Origin: Flavobacterium reichenbachii | GTDB taxonomy: Bacteria; Bacteroidota; Bacteroidia; Flavobacteriales; Flavobacteriaceae | Assembly (NCBI RefSeq): GCF_002217435.1 | Contig: NZ_MUHF01000001.1 | Coordinates: 168,066 to 232,065, forward strand | Direction of reading: 5' to 3' | DNA length: 64,000 bases | Shown here: piece by piece, positions 19,900-29,267 of the stretch | Layout: each line of letters opens with the position of its first letter | How positions within the stretch are numbered: position 1 is the first letter of the stretch | Translations under genes and position numbers: made by a program | The notes under the pieces: generated by a model | What the model was told of the DNA's origin: nothing | What the model saw: only the letters and a program-made list of their open reading frames with translations | Databases searched by the model: none

Positions 19900-19975
19900 A
19901 ATAGAAAATAGAATACAGAATAAAGACAATAAAAAGACTGATAGAAATAGATTTATAGATTTTTTTTCAACAAAA

Positions 19976-20191
19976 ATGTTCTATATGTTATTCTCTTTTT
20001 TCTTTTCTCTTGCGACTAATGCTCAATGTGCGATGTGCCGCGCAGCTCTTGCAGGAGATTCAAATGTAAAAAAAGCAGAAGCAGTAAATAACGGAATTGT
20101 TTACTTAATGGTAATTCCGTATTTACTAGTTGCTATAATTGGTTATCTGATTTATAGAATGTACCAATCCAAAAAGAAAAAAGCAGTATAA
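19976..20191 (+). CDS. Small membrane protein with N-terminal CxxC
   Basis: The protein from the ATG at 19976 is 71 residues: a signal peptide (MFYMLFSFFFSLATNA), then QCAMCRAALAG with a CxxC close to the mature N-terminus, and one transmembrane helix (about 43-62) with a Lys-rich tail. An earlier ATG at 19892 overlaps the DUF420 stop and would give 99 residues, but it adds a polar stretch ahead of the signal peptide. The function is unknown; the CxxC and the oxidase-assembly neighbours suggest thiol or metal chemistry in the periplasm. Confidence 0.7.
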   Translation: MFYMLFSFFFSLATNAQCAMCRAALAGDSNVKKAEAVNNGIVYLMVIPYLLVAIIGYLIYRMYQSKKKKAV

Positions 20192-20210
20192 TATTTATAC
20201 TGCTTTTTTT
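20181..20210. terminator. Bidirectional terminator
   Basis: Stem AAGCAGTATAA/TTATACTGCTT with a 3-base loop (20181-20205), A-rich on the left and T-rich on the right. It overlaps the stop codon of the small CxxC protein and separates it from the convergent DUF4403 gene. Confidence 0.85.
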
Positions 20211-20214
20211 ATTA

Positions 20215-21621
20215 TTATTTCAGTCCGTCAATAGAGACATTCACGGTTCCGTTTATTTTTATGAACGCTATAATAGCTTGATTGGTTAGCTGGATTTTAT
20301 CAAACTGAATATCTTCCATTTTCCCGTTTACAAAAACACCAGGCATCGGAGAATAGTTTTTAAGATACAAAGCCATACTTTTTTTGCCTTCTTCCAAATT
20401 CGGCTGAATTGAATAACGGCAGCTTTCTTCCATTTTCTTTAAAACATAACCTTGTGCCAGCCAGTTTGCAGTTCGCATAAGCTTACTTTTAGTATCTAGG
20501 ACATAATCAAGTTTGTCAAAATAAATTTCTTTTGTCTGAGGATTATATTGAGGAAATCCATTTAAATATAATGTTCCGTTTATAGATCCTAAAACGTCAA
20601 GAGCAATTACCATTTTTCCGTTTTTGTGCCAGATCGATACATTTTTAACTGTTACTTTTTTGCTTCCGGAACCAAATTCTTGTCCCGCAAAATTTGTTGT
20701 CATAATTTTTGATGCATCAACATAACTCGAAATTGCGGCGATATTAGCGCTAATTTGGTTTGGAATTTTTGCTACAGGTTTCAATACCGTTTTACTTGCA
20801 TTAAATTTCGACTCAGGCTGTTTCCCTACTATTGTTTCCATGTTGCACTTCATTCCCATATCTAATAAAAAGGAATCTTTTTTGAGTTTTGCATTTGTCG
20901 AATAAATTTCGACTGGAACAATTCGCAGCCAGCTTTCAAAAGTATCACTCATTTTAAAAGGAGTACTGATTTTTTCTACAGCAGCCAAAACATTTGGTTT
21001 GAAATCCATAGACTTTTCAATCGCATCGTCAATACTTTTTTCAAGTTTAGATTTGAAAATAGAAATTGCAGGGTTAATTAAGTAAGTAATCGGCATGTTT
21101 TTACCAAAAACGGTCATTGTAGGACTTTCGTTCCAGTCTAATGATTTGAATTCTGTTTTGGTAGTTAACTTCCAATTAGTTAGAATCGTTTCGCTTGATA
21201 AAGTGATTACTCCGTTTAAATTAAATTCACGAATATCGTAGAGTTCAACTCCAAGACGTTTTGTGCCTATCCGATATTTAATATTTGCTTTTAAGGGAAG
21301 TATAGTCTTAATCTTTTTATCTGGATTTGCAGGATCATTTTGAATTTTTATAGGAGCCTGTTTCCATATTTTGATTTCAATATCGTCATCTTCGATATTG
21401 TTGTCTTCATATATTAATCCGTTTAAAAGTGTGTTGGTTTGGTTTTCAATATCAGCAAGTTTTACTGTTATCGGTAAATTAATAAAAGAAGGGCTGCTGT
21501 CATAGACTAAAGGACTTGCATCATCTGGTTCTGGTTTTAAAGTTTCTAATTTTTGGCTTGAAGAACAGCTTGTTAATATAATAACTGTTGTAATAAGTGA
21601 AATAATTGAACGAAGTTTCAT
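20215..21621 (-). CDS. DUF4403-family lipoprotein
   Basis: A 468-residue protein with a lipoprotein signal (LTSCSSS, lipid cysteine near residue 19). The body is a long, mostly beta, elongated protein matching the DUF4403 family as I know it (GYVLKKMEESCRYSIQPNLEEG; repeated LNG and amphipathic strands). Its function is unknown; the shape suggests lipid-transfer-type tubes, but that is only inference. It is convergent with the SCO cluster and divergent from the export operon at 21799, with a 177-base AT-rich intergenic region. Confidence 0.75.
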   Translation of the reverse strand: MKLRSIISLITTVIILTSCSSSQKLETLKPEPDDASPLVYDSSPSFINLPITVKLADIENQTNTLLNGLIYEDNNIEDDDIEIKIWKQAPIKIQNDPANPDKKIKTILPLKANIKYRIGTKRLGVELYDIREFNLNGVITLSSETILTNWKLTTKTEFKSLDWNESPTMTVFGKNMPITYLINPAISIFKSKLEKSIDDAIEKSMDFKPNVLAAVEKISTPFKMSDTFESWLRIVPVEIYSTNAKLKKDSFLLDMGMKCNMETIVGKQPESKFNASKTVLKPVAKIPNQISANIAAISSYVDASKIMTTNFAGQEFGSGSKKVTVKNVSIWHKNGKMVIALDVLGSINGTLYLNGFPQYNPQTKEIYFDKLDYVLDTKSKLMRTANWLAQGYVLKKMEESCRYSIQPNLEEGKKSMALYLKNYSPMPGVFVNGKMEDIQFDKIQLTNQAIIAFIKINGTVNVSIDGLK

Positions 21622-21798
21622 TATTAATGATTTTTTTAGATGGGATAAAATTACAAAAACAATTATATTTTATATATAAAGTGTAACATTTGATAAACTT
21701 TGTAGTCTTATTCAAATAAGTAAGTAAAACTATTAACGTTTTGTTATCATAATTTACTTATAAAAAACCTTATTATTGTTTAAAAATTTAACAATATC

Positions 21799-22500
21799 AT
21801 GATCGAAATTAAAGATTTGCACAAGTCCTACAAAATGGGCAATTCAGAATTGCATGTGTTGAAAGGAATTAATTTTAATATCGCTGAAGGCGAGCTGGTT
21901 GCGATTATGGGATCTTCAGGATCTGGAAAATCTACACTCCTTAATATTTTAGGAATTTTGGATGAAGCAGATTCTGGCAGTTATATATTAGATAATACTC
22001 CAATAAAAAAATTGAACGAAACGATAGCTTCAAAATACAGAAATAAATTCTTAGGATTTGTTTTTCAATCTTTCAATTTAATAAATTACAAATCAGCTTT
22101 AGATAATGTTGCTATGCCTTTGTATTACCAAGGTGTAAAAAGAAAAGAACGTTATGAAATCGCGATGAAATATCTTGAAAAAGTAGGTTTGGGAACGCAT
22201 TCTCACCACTTGCCAAACGAACTTTCAGGAGGGCAAAAGCAGCGTGTTGCCATTGCGAGAGCATTGGCGTCAAACCCAAAAGTATTGCTGGCAGATGAGC
22301 CGACAGGAGCTTTAGATACTAAAACTTCATATGAAGTAATGGAGCTTATTCAAGGGATTAACGATGAAGGTAAAACCATTTTGATCGTTACACACGAGCC
22401 AGATATTGCAGCAATGTGCAAAAGAAATGTAGTCCTGAAAGATGGATTAATTATCGATGATAAAATGGTAGAACAAGTTAGAGCTTCATCTTATGTTTAA
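21799..22500 (+). CDS. ABC transporter ATP-binding protein, MacB/LolD type
   Basis: A 233-residue ATPase with Walker A GSSGSGKST (about 36-44), Q-loop FVFQSFNLI, signature LSGGQKQRVAIARAL, Walker B VLLADEPTGALD and H-loop VTHEP. It belongs to the MacB/LolD group that drives mechanotransmission-type export rather than transport through its own pore. It is the first gene of an operon with two permeases, two adaptors and a TolC-like protein; its end overlaps the next gene by 8 bases. Confidence 0.93.
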   Translation: MIEIKDLHKSYKMGNSELHVLKGINFNIAEGELVAIMGSSGSGKSTLLNILGILDEADSGSYILDNTPIKKLNETIASKYRNKFLGFVFQSFNLINYKSALDNVAMPLYYQGVKRKERYEIAMKYLEKVGLGTHSHHLPNELSGGQKQRVAIARALASNPKVLLADEPTGALDTKTSYEVMELIQGINDEGKTILIVTHEPDIAAMCKRNVVLKDGLIIDDKMVEQVRASSYV

Positions 22501-23737
22501 TATCGAGCGCTGGCAGGAAATTTTTGAGGCAATCTCAAAAAACCGACTTAGAACATTTCTTACCGGGGTTTCTGTGGCTTCGGGGATTTTTATTCTGGTG
22601 ATTTTGCTTGGTGCTGGAAAAGGGCTTCAGAACGGAATTGAAAAACAATTTGAAAATGATGCTAAAGGAATTATCGAAATTTGGTCTGAGACTACAACCA
22701 AACAATATAAAGGACTAAATCCAGGGAGACAGATTCAGCTTCGAAATAACGATTATGAACTTTCTATTAAAAAATACGGCGACGAAATTAATAAAAAGTC
22801 AAATACCAGAATTACCAGAGGTCTTACAATTGCCTACGGAAAAGAATCTGGAAGCTACCAATATAGAGGAGTTACTCCTGATTATTTAGCTATTGAAAAT
22901 GCTACCATAATAAAAGGTCGTTTTTTAAATGATAATGATCTAAAAAACAATGAAAAAGTAGCTGTAATCGGTTTGAAAATTGAGCAGGATTTATTTAAAG
23001 GAGAAGATCCGCTGGGAAAAATAATAGTAGTTAACGGGATTAATTTTAAAGTTATAGGTGTATTTACAGATCCTTCTGGCGAACGTGAAGAAGTAAGAGT
23101 TTATATGCCAATGACAACCAATCAGCGTACTTATGGCGCGGGCGATAAGATTGACGGAATGTCGTTTGTTTTGAATAAGAAAGCAGATTATGACGAAGCT
23201 TTGGCACAATCCAGAAAATTTACAGATGGAGTTAAAGAATTGTTGAAAAGTAAAAATATTGTCGCTCCTGATGATGACAGCGCTATTAGAATTTTTAATT
23301 CAGTTGAAGATGCTAAGCAGTTTTATGATCTCAATCTTTATATCAGATTGTTTTTTTGGTGGGTAGGGATATGTACTATTATTGCTGGTGTAGTGGGGGT
23401 TAGTAATATTATGCTGATTATTGTAAAAGAACGAACAAAAGAAATAGGAATTAGGAAAGCACTTGGAGCATCTCCAATTTCAATTATTTCAATGATACTT
23501 CACGAATCCATTTTTATCACCACTATTGCAGGTTTTACCGGATTATTGGCTAGTTTACTTCTTCTGGAATTTGTTGGGCCAATGGTACAGAGTGAATATT
23601 TTAGAAATCCTGAAGTAGATTTTGGTGTTGCAATTACGACCGTTTTTCTGCTTGTATTTGCCGGTGCATTGGCTGGATTTTTTCCTGCTTACAGAGCGGC
23701 CAAAATTAAACCTATTGTAGCACTTAGAGACGAATAA
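22493..23737 (+). CDS. MacB-like ABC permease (first)
   Basis: A 414-residue permease with the MacB layout: N-terminal helix (about 18-40), a large periplasmic domain (about 45-280), then three helices (about 285-310, 335-360, 380-400). The cytoplasmic motif VKERTKEIGIRKALGASP is the FtsX-domain signature. The Gly-rich end FPAYRAAKIKPIVALRDE is typical. It probably forms a heterodimer with the following permease because only one ATPase gene is present. Confidence 0.92.
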   Translation: MFNIERWQEIFEAISKNRLRTFLTGVSVASGIFILVILLGAGKGLQNGIEKQFENDAKGIIEIWSETTTKQYKGLNPGRQIQLRNNDYELSIKKYGDEINKKSNTRITRGLTIAYGKESGSYQYRGVTPDYLAIENATIIKGRFLNDNDLKNNEKVAVIGLKIEQDLFKGEDPLGKIIVVNGINFKVIGVFTDPSGEREEVRVYMPMTTNQRTYGAGDKIDGMSFVLNKKADYDEALAQSRKFTDGVKELLKSKNIVAPDDDSAIRIFNSVEDAKQFYDLNLYIRLFFWWVGICTIIAGVVGVSNIMLIIVKERTKEIGIRKALGASPISIISMILHESIFITTIAGFTGLLASLLLLEFVGPMVQSEYFRNPEVDFGVAITTVFLLVFAGALAGFFPAYRAAKIKPIVALRDE

Positions 23738-23739
23738 TT

Positions 23740-25005
23740 ATGTTTAAGAAAGATAATTGGGACGAAATTTTACAAGCTTTAACGGCCAATGTTTTCAGAA
23801 CTGTTCTGACTGCATTTGGTGTGTTTTGGGGAATATTTATTTTGGTAATATTACTTGCAGCCGGAAAAGGTTTGGAAAATGGAGTGAAACAAGGTTTTGA
23901 TGGTATCGCCACCAATACTATGTTTATGTGGAGTCAGAGTACTTCTAAGGCTTATAAAGGACTTCCTAAAGTACGTCGTTTTGATTTTAGAAACAGTGAC
24001 GTACAAGCTCTAAAAGAAGCTTTACCTGATTTGTTATATGTTTCTCCTCGTAATCAATTAGGGGATTTTAACGGAACTAATAATGTTGTTCGAGGTACAG
24101 AAACGGCAGCATTTACTATTTATGGAGATTATCCGGAGTTGATCAAACAGGAGCCCATGGATATTATCAAAGGTCGTTTTTTAAATCAGCAGGATATTCT
24201 CGAAAAAAGAAAAATAGCGGTGATTGGTAAAGGAGTAATTGCACAGCTTTATGGAAAAGAAGAAGAAGTAGTTGGAACTTATATAAAAATCAACGGAATA
24301 AATTTTATGGTGGTTGGAGTTTATAAATCCAAACAACAAGGAGGAAATGCAGAAGAACAGCAGAAAAATATTTTTATACCTTTTACCACTTTTCAGCAGG
24401 CTTTTAATTATGGAGATAAAGTAGGCTGGATGGCGCTGACCGCAAAAGATGGATCATCAATAACCGAATTGAAGCCTAAGATTTTGGAATTAATTAAAGC
24501 ATTACATTCTGTAAATCCTGCTGATGAAAGAGCTGTAGGCAATTTTGATTTGTATGAACAGTATAATAAGGTGCAGAGTTTGTTTAATATTCTACAAATC
24601 ATAGCTTATTTTGTCGGAACATTAGTTTTGATATCAGGTGTGATTGGTATTTCTAATATTATGCTTATTGTAGTTAAAGAGCGTACCAAAGAAATCGGAA
24701 TACGCAGAGCATTAGGGGCAACACCTGCTGCGATCCGCGGACAGATTTTATCTGAATCTATATTTTTAACCATTATATCCGGCATGCTTGGTATTGCCGT
24801 TGCGACCGGAGTTATTGCGCTGTTAAATATGTTCCTGGCTTCGATGCCGCCGGGAAAAAATACAATGTTTGCCAATCCTAGTGTAGATTTAAGAGTTGTA
24901 TTTGTTGCTCTATTAATTTTAGTAGGATCTGGTCTGCTGGCAGGGTTTATTCCTGCTCAGACAGCAATTAGTGTAAAGCCGGTAGATGCATTAAGAACAG
25001 AATAA
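23740..25005 (+). CDS. MacB-like ABC permease (second)
   Basis: A 421-residue paralogue of the preceding gene, with the same four-helix plan and signature VKERTKEIGIRRALGATP. It starts 2 bases after the first permease. The two share the N-terminal start (W-x-E-I) and C-terminal FIPAQTAISVKPVDALRTE-type pattern but differ in the periplasmic domain, consistent with a tandem duplication that specialised into a heterodimer. The substrate is unknown. Confidence 0.92.
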   Translation: MFKKDNWDEILQALTANVFRTVLTAFGVFWGIFILVILLAAGKGLENGVKQGFDGIATNTMFMWSQSTSKAYKGLPKVRRFDFRNSDVQALKEALPDLLYVSPRNQLGDFNGTNNVVRGTETAAFTIYGDYPELIKQEPMDIIKGRFLNQQDILEKRKIAVIGKGVIAQLYGKEEEVVGTYIKINGINFMVVGVYKSKQQGGNAEEQQKNIFIPFTTFQQAFNYGDKVGWMALTAKDGSSITELKPKILELIKALHSVNPADERAVGNFDLYEQYNKVQSLFNILQIIAYFVGTLVLISGVIGISNIMLIVVKERTKEIGIRRALGATPAAIRGQILSESIFLTIISGMLGIAVATGVIALLNMFLASMPPGKNTMFANPSVDLRVVFVALLILVGSGLLAGFIPAQTAISVKPVDALRTE

Positions 25006-25042
25006 ATTATCAATCAAAATAATCGATTAAACCAAAAACAAA

Positions 25043-26158
25043 ATGAAAAAAGGAGTAACTGTAACCATTTTAATTTTTATAGCTATAGTTTTTTTTGGCG
25101 CACTTTACTATTTATACGCAAAGAATCAAGAGGCACCAACCGTTTTTAAAACGGAAAAAGCAGAAATTAAAACGATTGTAAAAAACACAATAGCGACAGG
25201 TAATATTCAGCCGGATGAGGAGGTATTAATCAAACCAAATATATCTGGAATTATTGAACAAGTGTACATTAAAGCAGGCGAAAAAATTAAAGCAGGCGAC
25301 ATGATTGCTAAAATTAGAGTAGTAGCAAATGTTTCTAATGTAAGCAGTACACAAAATCAGGTTCAGACTGCAAAAATTGCTTTAGATAACCAAGAGAAAA
25401 TTTATCAGAGACAAAAAACATTATTTGATAAAGACGTTATTTCTGCAAACGATTTTGATGCAGCTTCATTGGCTTACAAACAGGCAAAACAAAATTATTT
25501 GGCGGCAAAACAAAGTTTAGATATTGTAAAAACAGGAACTACTTCGTCATTGGGCAGTTATGCAAATACTTTGATTCGTTCTACCGTAAATGGGATGGTT
25601 TTGGATGTTCCTGTAAAAGTAGGAAATCAGGTTATTGAAAGTAATAATTTTAATGAAGGAACCACAATTGCAAGTGTTGCAGATGTTGGAAGAATGATTT
25701 TTGTTGGAAAAATCGATGAATCTGAAGTAGGGAAAATAAAAGAAAAAATGCCTATTGAGATTACGGTTGGAGCAATTGAAAATAAAAAATTTACAGCTGT
25801 TTTAACTTACATTGCTCCAAAAGGTGTTACAGAAAATGGTGCAATTCAGTTTGAAATAAAAGCTTCTTTAGAAAATAGAGATGCAACCTTTATTAGAGCA
25901 GGCTTGAGCGCAAATGCTTCTATTATTTTAGAAAAAGCAGACAAGGTGCTGGCTATAAAAGAGTCATTGGTGCAGTTTGACAAAAAAACACAAAAACCTT
26001 ATATAGAGATCGAAACCGCTCCTCAAAAGTTTGAGAAAAAAGATCTTGTTTTGGGAGTTAGTGACGGAATTTATGTTCAAGTTAAAAATGGCGTAAAAAA
26101 ATCGGATAAAATTAAAATCTGGAATCAGGGCTTAATAAACGAAGGCGATAAAAAATAA
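25043..26158 (+). CDS. Periplasmic adaptor (MacA/HlyD family), first
   Basis: A 371-residue membrane-fusion protein: N-terminal anchor (residues 5-25), barrel-sandwich/lipoyl halves (IKAGEKIKAGDMIAKI and STVNGMVLDVPVKVGNQV), a coiled-coil hairpin between (about 100-170) and a beta-barrel and membrane-proximal domain to the end. It links an inner-membrane transporter to the TolC-like duct. It follows the two MacB-like permeases, so it is the likely MacA partner. Confidence 0.9.
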   Translation: MKKGVTVTILIFIAIVFFGALYYLYAKNQEAPTVFKTEKAEIKTIVKNTIATGNIQPDEEVLIKPNISGIIEQVYIKAGEKIKAGDMIAKIRVVANVSNVSSTQNQVQTAKIALDNQEKIYQRQKTLFDKDVISANDFDAASLAYKQAKQNYLAAKQSLDIVKTGTTSSLGSYANTLIRSTVNGMVLDVPVKVGNQVIESNNFNEGTTIASVADVGRMIFVGKIDESEVGKIKEKMPIEITVGAIENKKFTAVLTYIAPKGVTENGAIQFEIKASLENRDATFIRAGLSANASIILEKADKVLAIKESLVQFDKKTQKPYIEIETAPQKFEKKDLVLGVSDGIYVQVKNGVKKSDKIKIWNQGLINEGDKK

Positions 26159-26199
26159 TTTGAAAACAGAATAATAGGTTTTTTGGTTTTAAAAAATGT

Positions 26200-26207
26200 T
26201 AAATTTG
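26200..26207 (+). promoter_or_regulatory. Internal -7 promoter box before the TolC-like gene
   Basis: TAAATTTG matches TAnnTTTG; a TTG at 26183-26185 lies 14 bases upstream, slightly short of the usual spacing. It lies 35 bases before the preferred ATG at 26242 and only 11 before the ATG at 26218, which supports the later start. Confidence 0.45.
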
Positions 26208-26241
26208 CGTAGTATCGATGCTATGCTTTCATTCAAAATAT

Positions 26242-27693
26242 ATGAAAATAAATAAATATAATAGTCTTGTTTTCGCAATGTTATTTGGGTTTGGATTTTC
26301 GGGCCAGGCTCAGACAAAAAAATGGACTTTAGAAGAGTGTGTTAGATATGCGATGGAGAACAATATCACAATTAAAAACACAGAATTGGATATTAAAAAT
26401 GCAGCTATTGATAAAAAAGCCGCATTTGGTAACTTTCTGCCAGCAGTAAATGCAAATGCTTCTCATTCCTGGAATATTGGTCTGAATCAAAATATTACAA
26501 CAGGTTTGCTTGAAAATCAGACCACACAATATTCATCAATTGGCGCTTCAGTCGGTGTAGATATTTACAAAGGCCTTCAGAATCAAAACACACTTAGAAA
26601 AGCAAATCTTTCTATTGTTGCTTCAAAATATCAATTGCTGAAAATGCAGGAAGATATTGGTCTTAATGTTGCAAATGCTTTTTTGCAGATTCTTTTCAAT
26701 AAAGAAAATCTGAAAGTAAAACTCGAGCAATTGTCAATCGATGAAAAAAGACTTGCCCGTTCTGAAGAAATGGTAAATGCAGGAACAATTCCGCGTGGTG
26801 ATTTATACGACTTAAAAGCAACTGCAGCGACAGATAAACAAAATATTATTGTAGCAGAAAATAATCTGCTGATCTCAAAATTGAGTTTAGCACAGTTACT
26901 ACAACTTAAGGAATTTGCCGATTTTGATGTAATTGATGATACTAATGCTAAGGACGAAAATAATATCATGGCTCAAAATCCGGTTGATATTTACAATAAA
27001 GCAAAAGAAATTAGAACAGAATTAAAATTAGCACAGACTAATCTTGAAATTGCCGAAAAAAACGTTGCTATTGCAAAAGGAGCTTATCAGCCAACATTAA
27101 GTGCTTTCTACAACTTTAATACAAGAGCAAGTTATTCGGATATTGTTACCGGTTCTACTTTAAATAGTGCAAATCCTTCCACTCAAATAGGTTATGTTCA
27201 AGGAACAAATCAGCCTGTAGTGCGTGATAATTATTCATCTGTTTTGGGTAATGCGGCGCCAATTTTTGATCAGTTTGATGATAATAAAGGGCAGTCGTTT
27301 GGATTTCAGTTATCTGTTCCGATATTTAATGGTTTCTCGGTTAGAAATAATGTAGAAAGAAGTAAAGTAAGTTTAGAGAAATCTAAAATAGATTTAGAAC
27401 AAAAAAGTTTAGATTTGCAACGTAACGTTTATACTGCGTTTACAGATGCAAAAGGAGCTTTAAACACGTACGAATCTTCTACAGTAACTTTAGAAGCAAG
27501 ACAACAGGCTTATAATTATGCAAAAGAAAAGTACGATGTAGGTTTGATGAATTCTTTTGATTTTACTCAGGCACAGACTTTATTGACTAATGCACAATCT
27601 GATGTTATCAGAACTAAATACGATTATATTTTCAAAATTAAAATACTTGAATTTTACTTTGGAATTCCAATTATTCCAATTATCACAAACTAA
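26242..27693 (+). CDS. TolC-family outer-membrane efflux protein
   Basis: A 483-residue outer-membrane duct protein with signal peptide (MKINKYNSLVFAMLFGFGF, cleavage after GQA). Two internal outer-membrane-efflux repeats with long helices (ECVRYAMENNITIKNTELDI and KEIRTELKLAQTNLEIAEKN) are characteristic of TolC. I chose the ATG at 26242 since it begins a proper signal peptide; an ATG 24 bases earlier sits too near the promoter box. It lies between two adaptor genes, so both may use this duct. Confidence 0.92.
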   Translation: MKINKYNSLVFAMLFGFGFSGQAQTKKWTLEECVRYAMENNITIKNTELDIKNAAIDKKAAFGNFLPAVNANASHSWNIGLNQNITTGLLENQTTQYSSIGASVGVDIYKGLQNQNTLRKANLSIVASKYQLLKMQEDIGLNVANAFLQILFNKENLKVKLEQLSIDEKRLARSEEMVNAGTIPRGDLYDLKATAATDKQNIIVAENNLLISKLSLAQLLQLKEFADFDVIDDTNAKDENNIMAQNPVDIYNKAKEIRTELKLAQTNLEIAEKNVAIAKGAYQPTLSAFYNFNTRASYSDIVTGSTLNSANPSTQIGYVQGTNQPVVRDNYSSVLGNAAPIFDQFDDNKGQSFGFQLSVPIFNGFSVRNNVERSKVSLEKSKIDLEQKSLDLQRNVYTAFTDAKGALNTYESSTVTLEARQQAYNYAKEKYDVGLMNSFDFTQAQTLLTNAQSDVIRTKYDYIFKIKILEFYFGIPIIPIITN

Positions 27694-27699
27694 ATTACT

Positions 27700-28989
27700 A
27701 TGTCAAAAAAAACAATTTATTTCTTAGTAGGCGGTGCTGTTGTAGTTATCGCAGTTTTAATAAGTCTTTCTAAAGCAGGAGTAATAGGAAATAAGGATGA
27801 AGGAAAAGAAGTAGAAATTTCAAAAGTTGTGGCTTCGACTATTGTCGAAACAGTTTCGGCAACTGGTAAAATTCAGCCAGAAATCGAAGTAAAAATAGCG
27901 CCAGAAGTTTCTGGTGAGATTATATTATTAAATGTAAAAGAAGGTCAGGTTGTAAAAAAAGGAGATTTATTAGTTAAAATAAATCCTGATTTATATACCT
28001 CCAGCTACAATCGTTCGGTTTCTAATCTTTCTGGAACCAAAGCTGGCTTAACGCAGTCTGAAGCAAGTTTTAAAGAAGCAAAATCAAATTACGAGCGTAA
28101 TAAAACATTGTATGATAAAGGCGTAATTTCTAAATCAGACTGGGATAAAGCGATTGCCTCTTTTGAAGTGGCTAAAGCAACTAAACAAAATGCTTATTAC
28201 ACTGTTCAGAGTGCTTCTGCATCTGTAAATGAAGCAAAAGATAACTTAGGCCGTACCACAATTTATGCTCCGGCTGATGGAACAATTTCTGTTTTGAACG
28301 TTGAACTTGGAGAACGTGTTTTGGGAACGCAGCAAATGGCAGGAACAGAACTTTTGAGAGTAGCCAACTTAAACAATATGGAAGTTGAAGTGGACGTAAA
28401 TGAAAATGATATCGTAAAAATAAAGATTGGGGATGAAGCCAATGTTGAAGTCGATGCATACTTAAAAAAGAAATTTAAAGGTACCGTAACCAGTATTTCT
28501 AATTCTGCCAGTACAACACTGACTTCTGATCAGGTAACTAATTTTAAAGTTAAAGTTCGAATTTTAAAAGAATCTTATCAAGATCTATTAGAAGGAAAGC
28601 CAAGTACATATTCGCCGTTTAGACCAGGAATGACTGCAACAGTAGATATTATTACGCAAACCAAAGCAAATGTTTTGGCAGTTCCAATTAGTTCCGTTGT
28701 TGTAAAATCAGATACAACAGCAGTAACAGAATTTAAGGTTGAAGATCCGAACGAGAAAAAAACAGCTCCTAAAAGTGACAAAAAGTTTGAATGTGTTTTT
28801 GTGAAAGTTGGAGACAAAGCAAAAATCAGAATCATTAAAACGGGTGTTCAGGACGATACTAATATTGAAGTAATGTCAGGCTTAAAATCTGGAGATATAG
28901 TGATAACTGGACCTTACACAACAGTTTCTAAAGAGTTAAATTCTGGCGATAAAGTAAAGCTGAAAAAAGCTGATACACCTAAGAAATAA
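27700..28989 (+). CDS. Periplasmic adaptor (MacA/HlyD family), second
   Basis: A 429-residue membrane-fusion protein with N-terminal anchor (residues 5-25), lipoyl halves (LNVKEGQVVKKGDLLVKI; TTIYAPADGTISVLNV), a helical hairpin (about 105-175) and a C-terminal domain that is longer than in the first adaptor, with a charged segment about residues 345-362. It starts 6 bases after the TolC-like gene. Two adaptors in one operon suggest paired use with the two different permeases. Confidence 0.9.
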   Translation: MSKKTIYFLVGGAVVVIAVLISLSKAGVIGNKDEGKEVEISKVVASTIVETVSATGKIQPEIEVKIAPEVSGEIILLNVKEGQVVKKGDLLVKINPDLYTSSYNRSVSNLSGTKAGLTQSEASFKEAKSNYERNKTLYDKGVISKSDWDKAIASFEVAKATKQNAYYTVQSASASVNEAKDNLGRTTIYAPADGTISVLNVELGERVLGTQQMAGTELLRVANLNNMEVEVDVNENDIVKIKIGDEANVEVDAYLKKKFKGTVTSISNSASTTLTSDQVTNFKVKVRILKESYQDLLEGKPSTYSPFRPGMTATVDIITQTKANVLAVPISSVVVKSDTTAVTEFKVEDPNEKKTAPKSDKKFECVFVKVGDKAKIRIIKTGVQDDTNIEVMSGLKSGDIVITGPYTTVSKELNSGDKVKLKKADTPKK

Positions 28990-29002
28990 TCTTTATAGTA
29001 AT

Positions 29003-29248
29003 ATGATTTCATTATGTGGTAGTCCACCTGCCGGATTTGTTGAATTTATTGTTGTTTTATTAGTTCTTATTTTAGTATTCCTTATTTTTACTCATTATAA
29101 GATTTATAACAGTCAATATTATACTGAAGAGTTTGTTTATTTTTCTACAGGAAAAAAATTAATGCTTTATTTACTTTTTTTAGCAGTAAATTTATGTATT
29201 ATTCCTGTAGTGACTTTAATAACTGTTTTCTTGTATGTCCAATTTTAA
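29003..29248 (+). CDS. Small two-helix membrane protein
   Basis: An 81-residue hydrophobic protein with two transmembrane segments (about 10-30 and 51-78). It starts 13 bases after the adaptor gene and ends 19 bases before tsaB, so it is probably co-transcribed. I do not recognise the family. The two-helix topology is clear and no strong hairpin separates it from the neighbours. Confidence 0.6.
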   Translation: MISLCGSPPAGFVEFIVVLLVLILVFLIFTHYKIYNSQYYTEEFVYFSTGKKLMLYLLFLAVNLCIIPVVTLITVFLYVQF

Positions 29249-29267
29249 ATAATAAAACTTAATTACC

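Noticed and set aside
21720..21798. Possible -7 box before the ABC operon
   Set aside because: The best candidate, TAAACTTTG, has one base too many between TA and TTTG.
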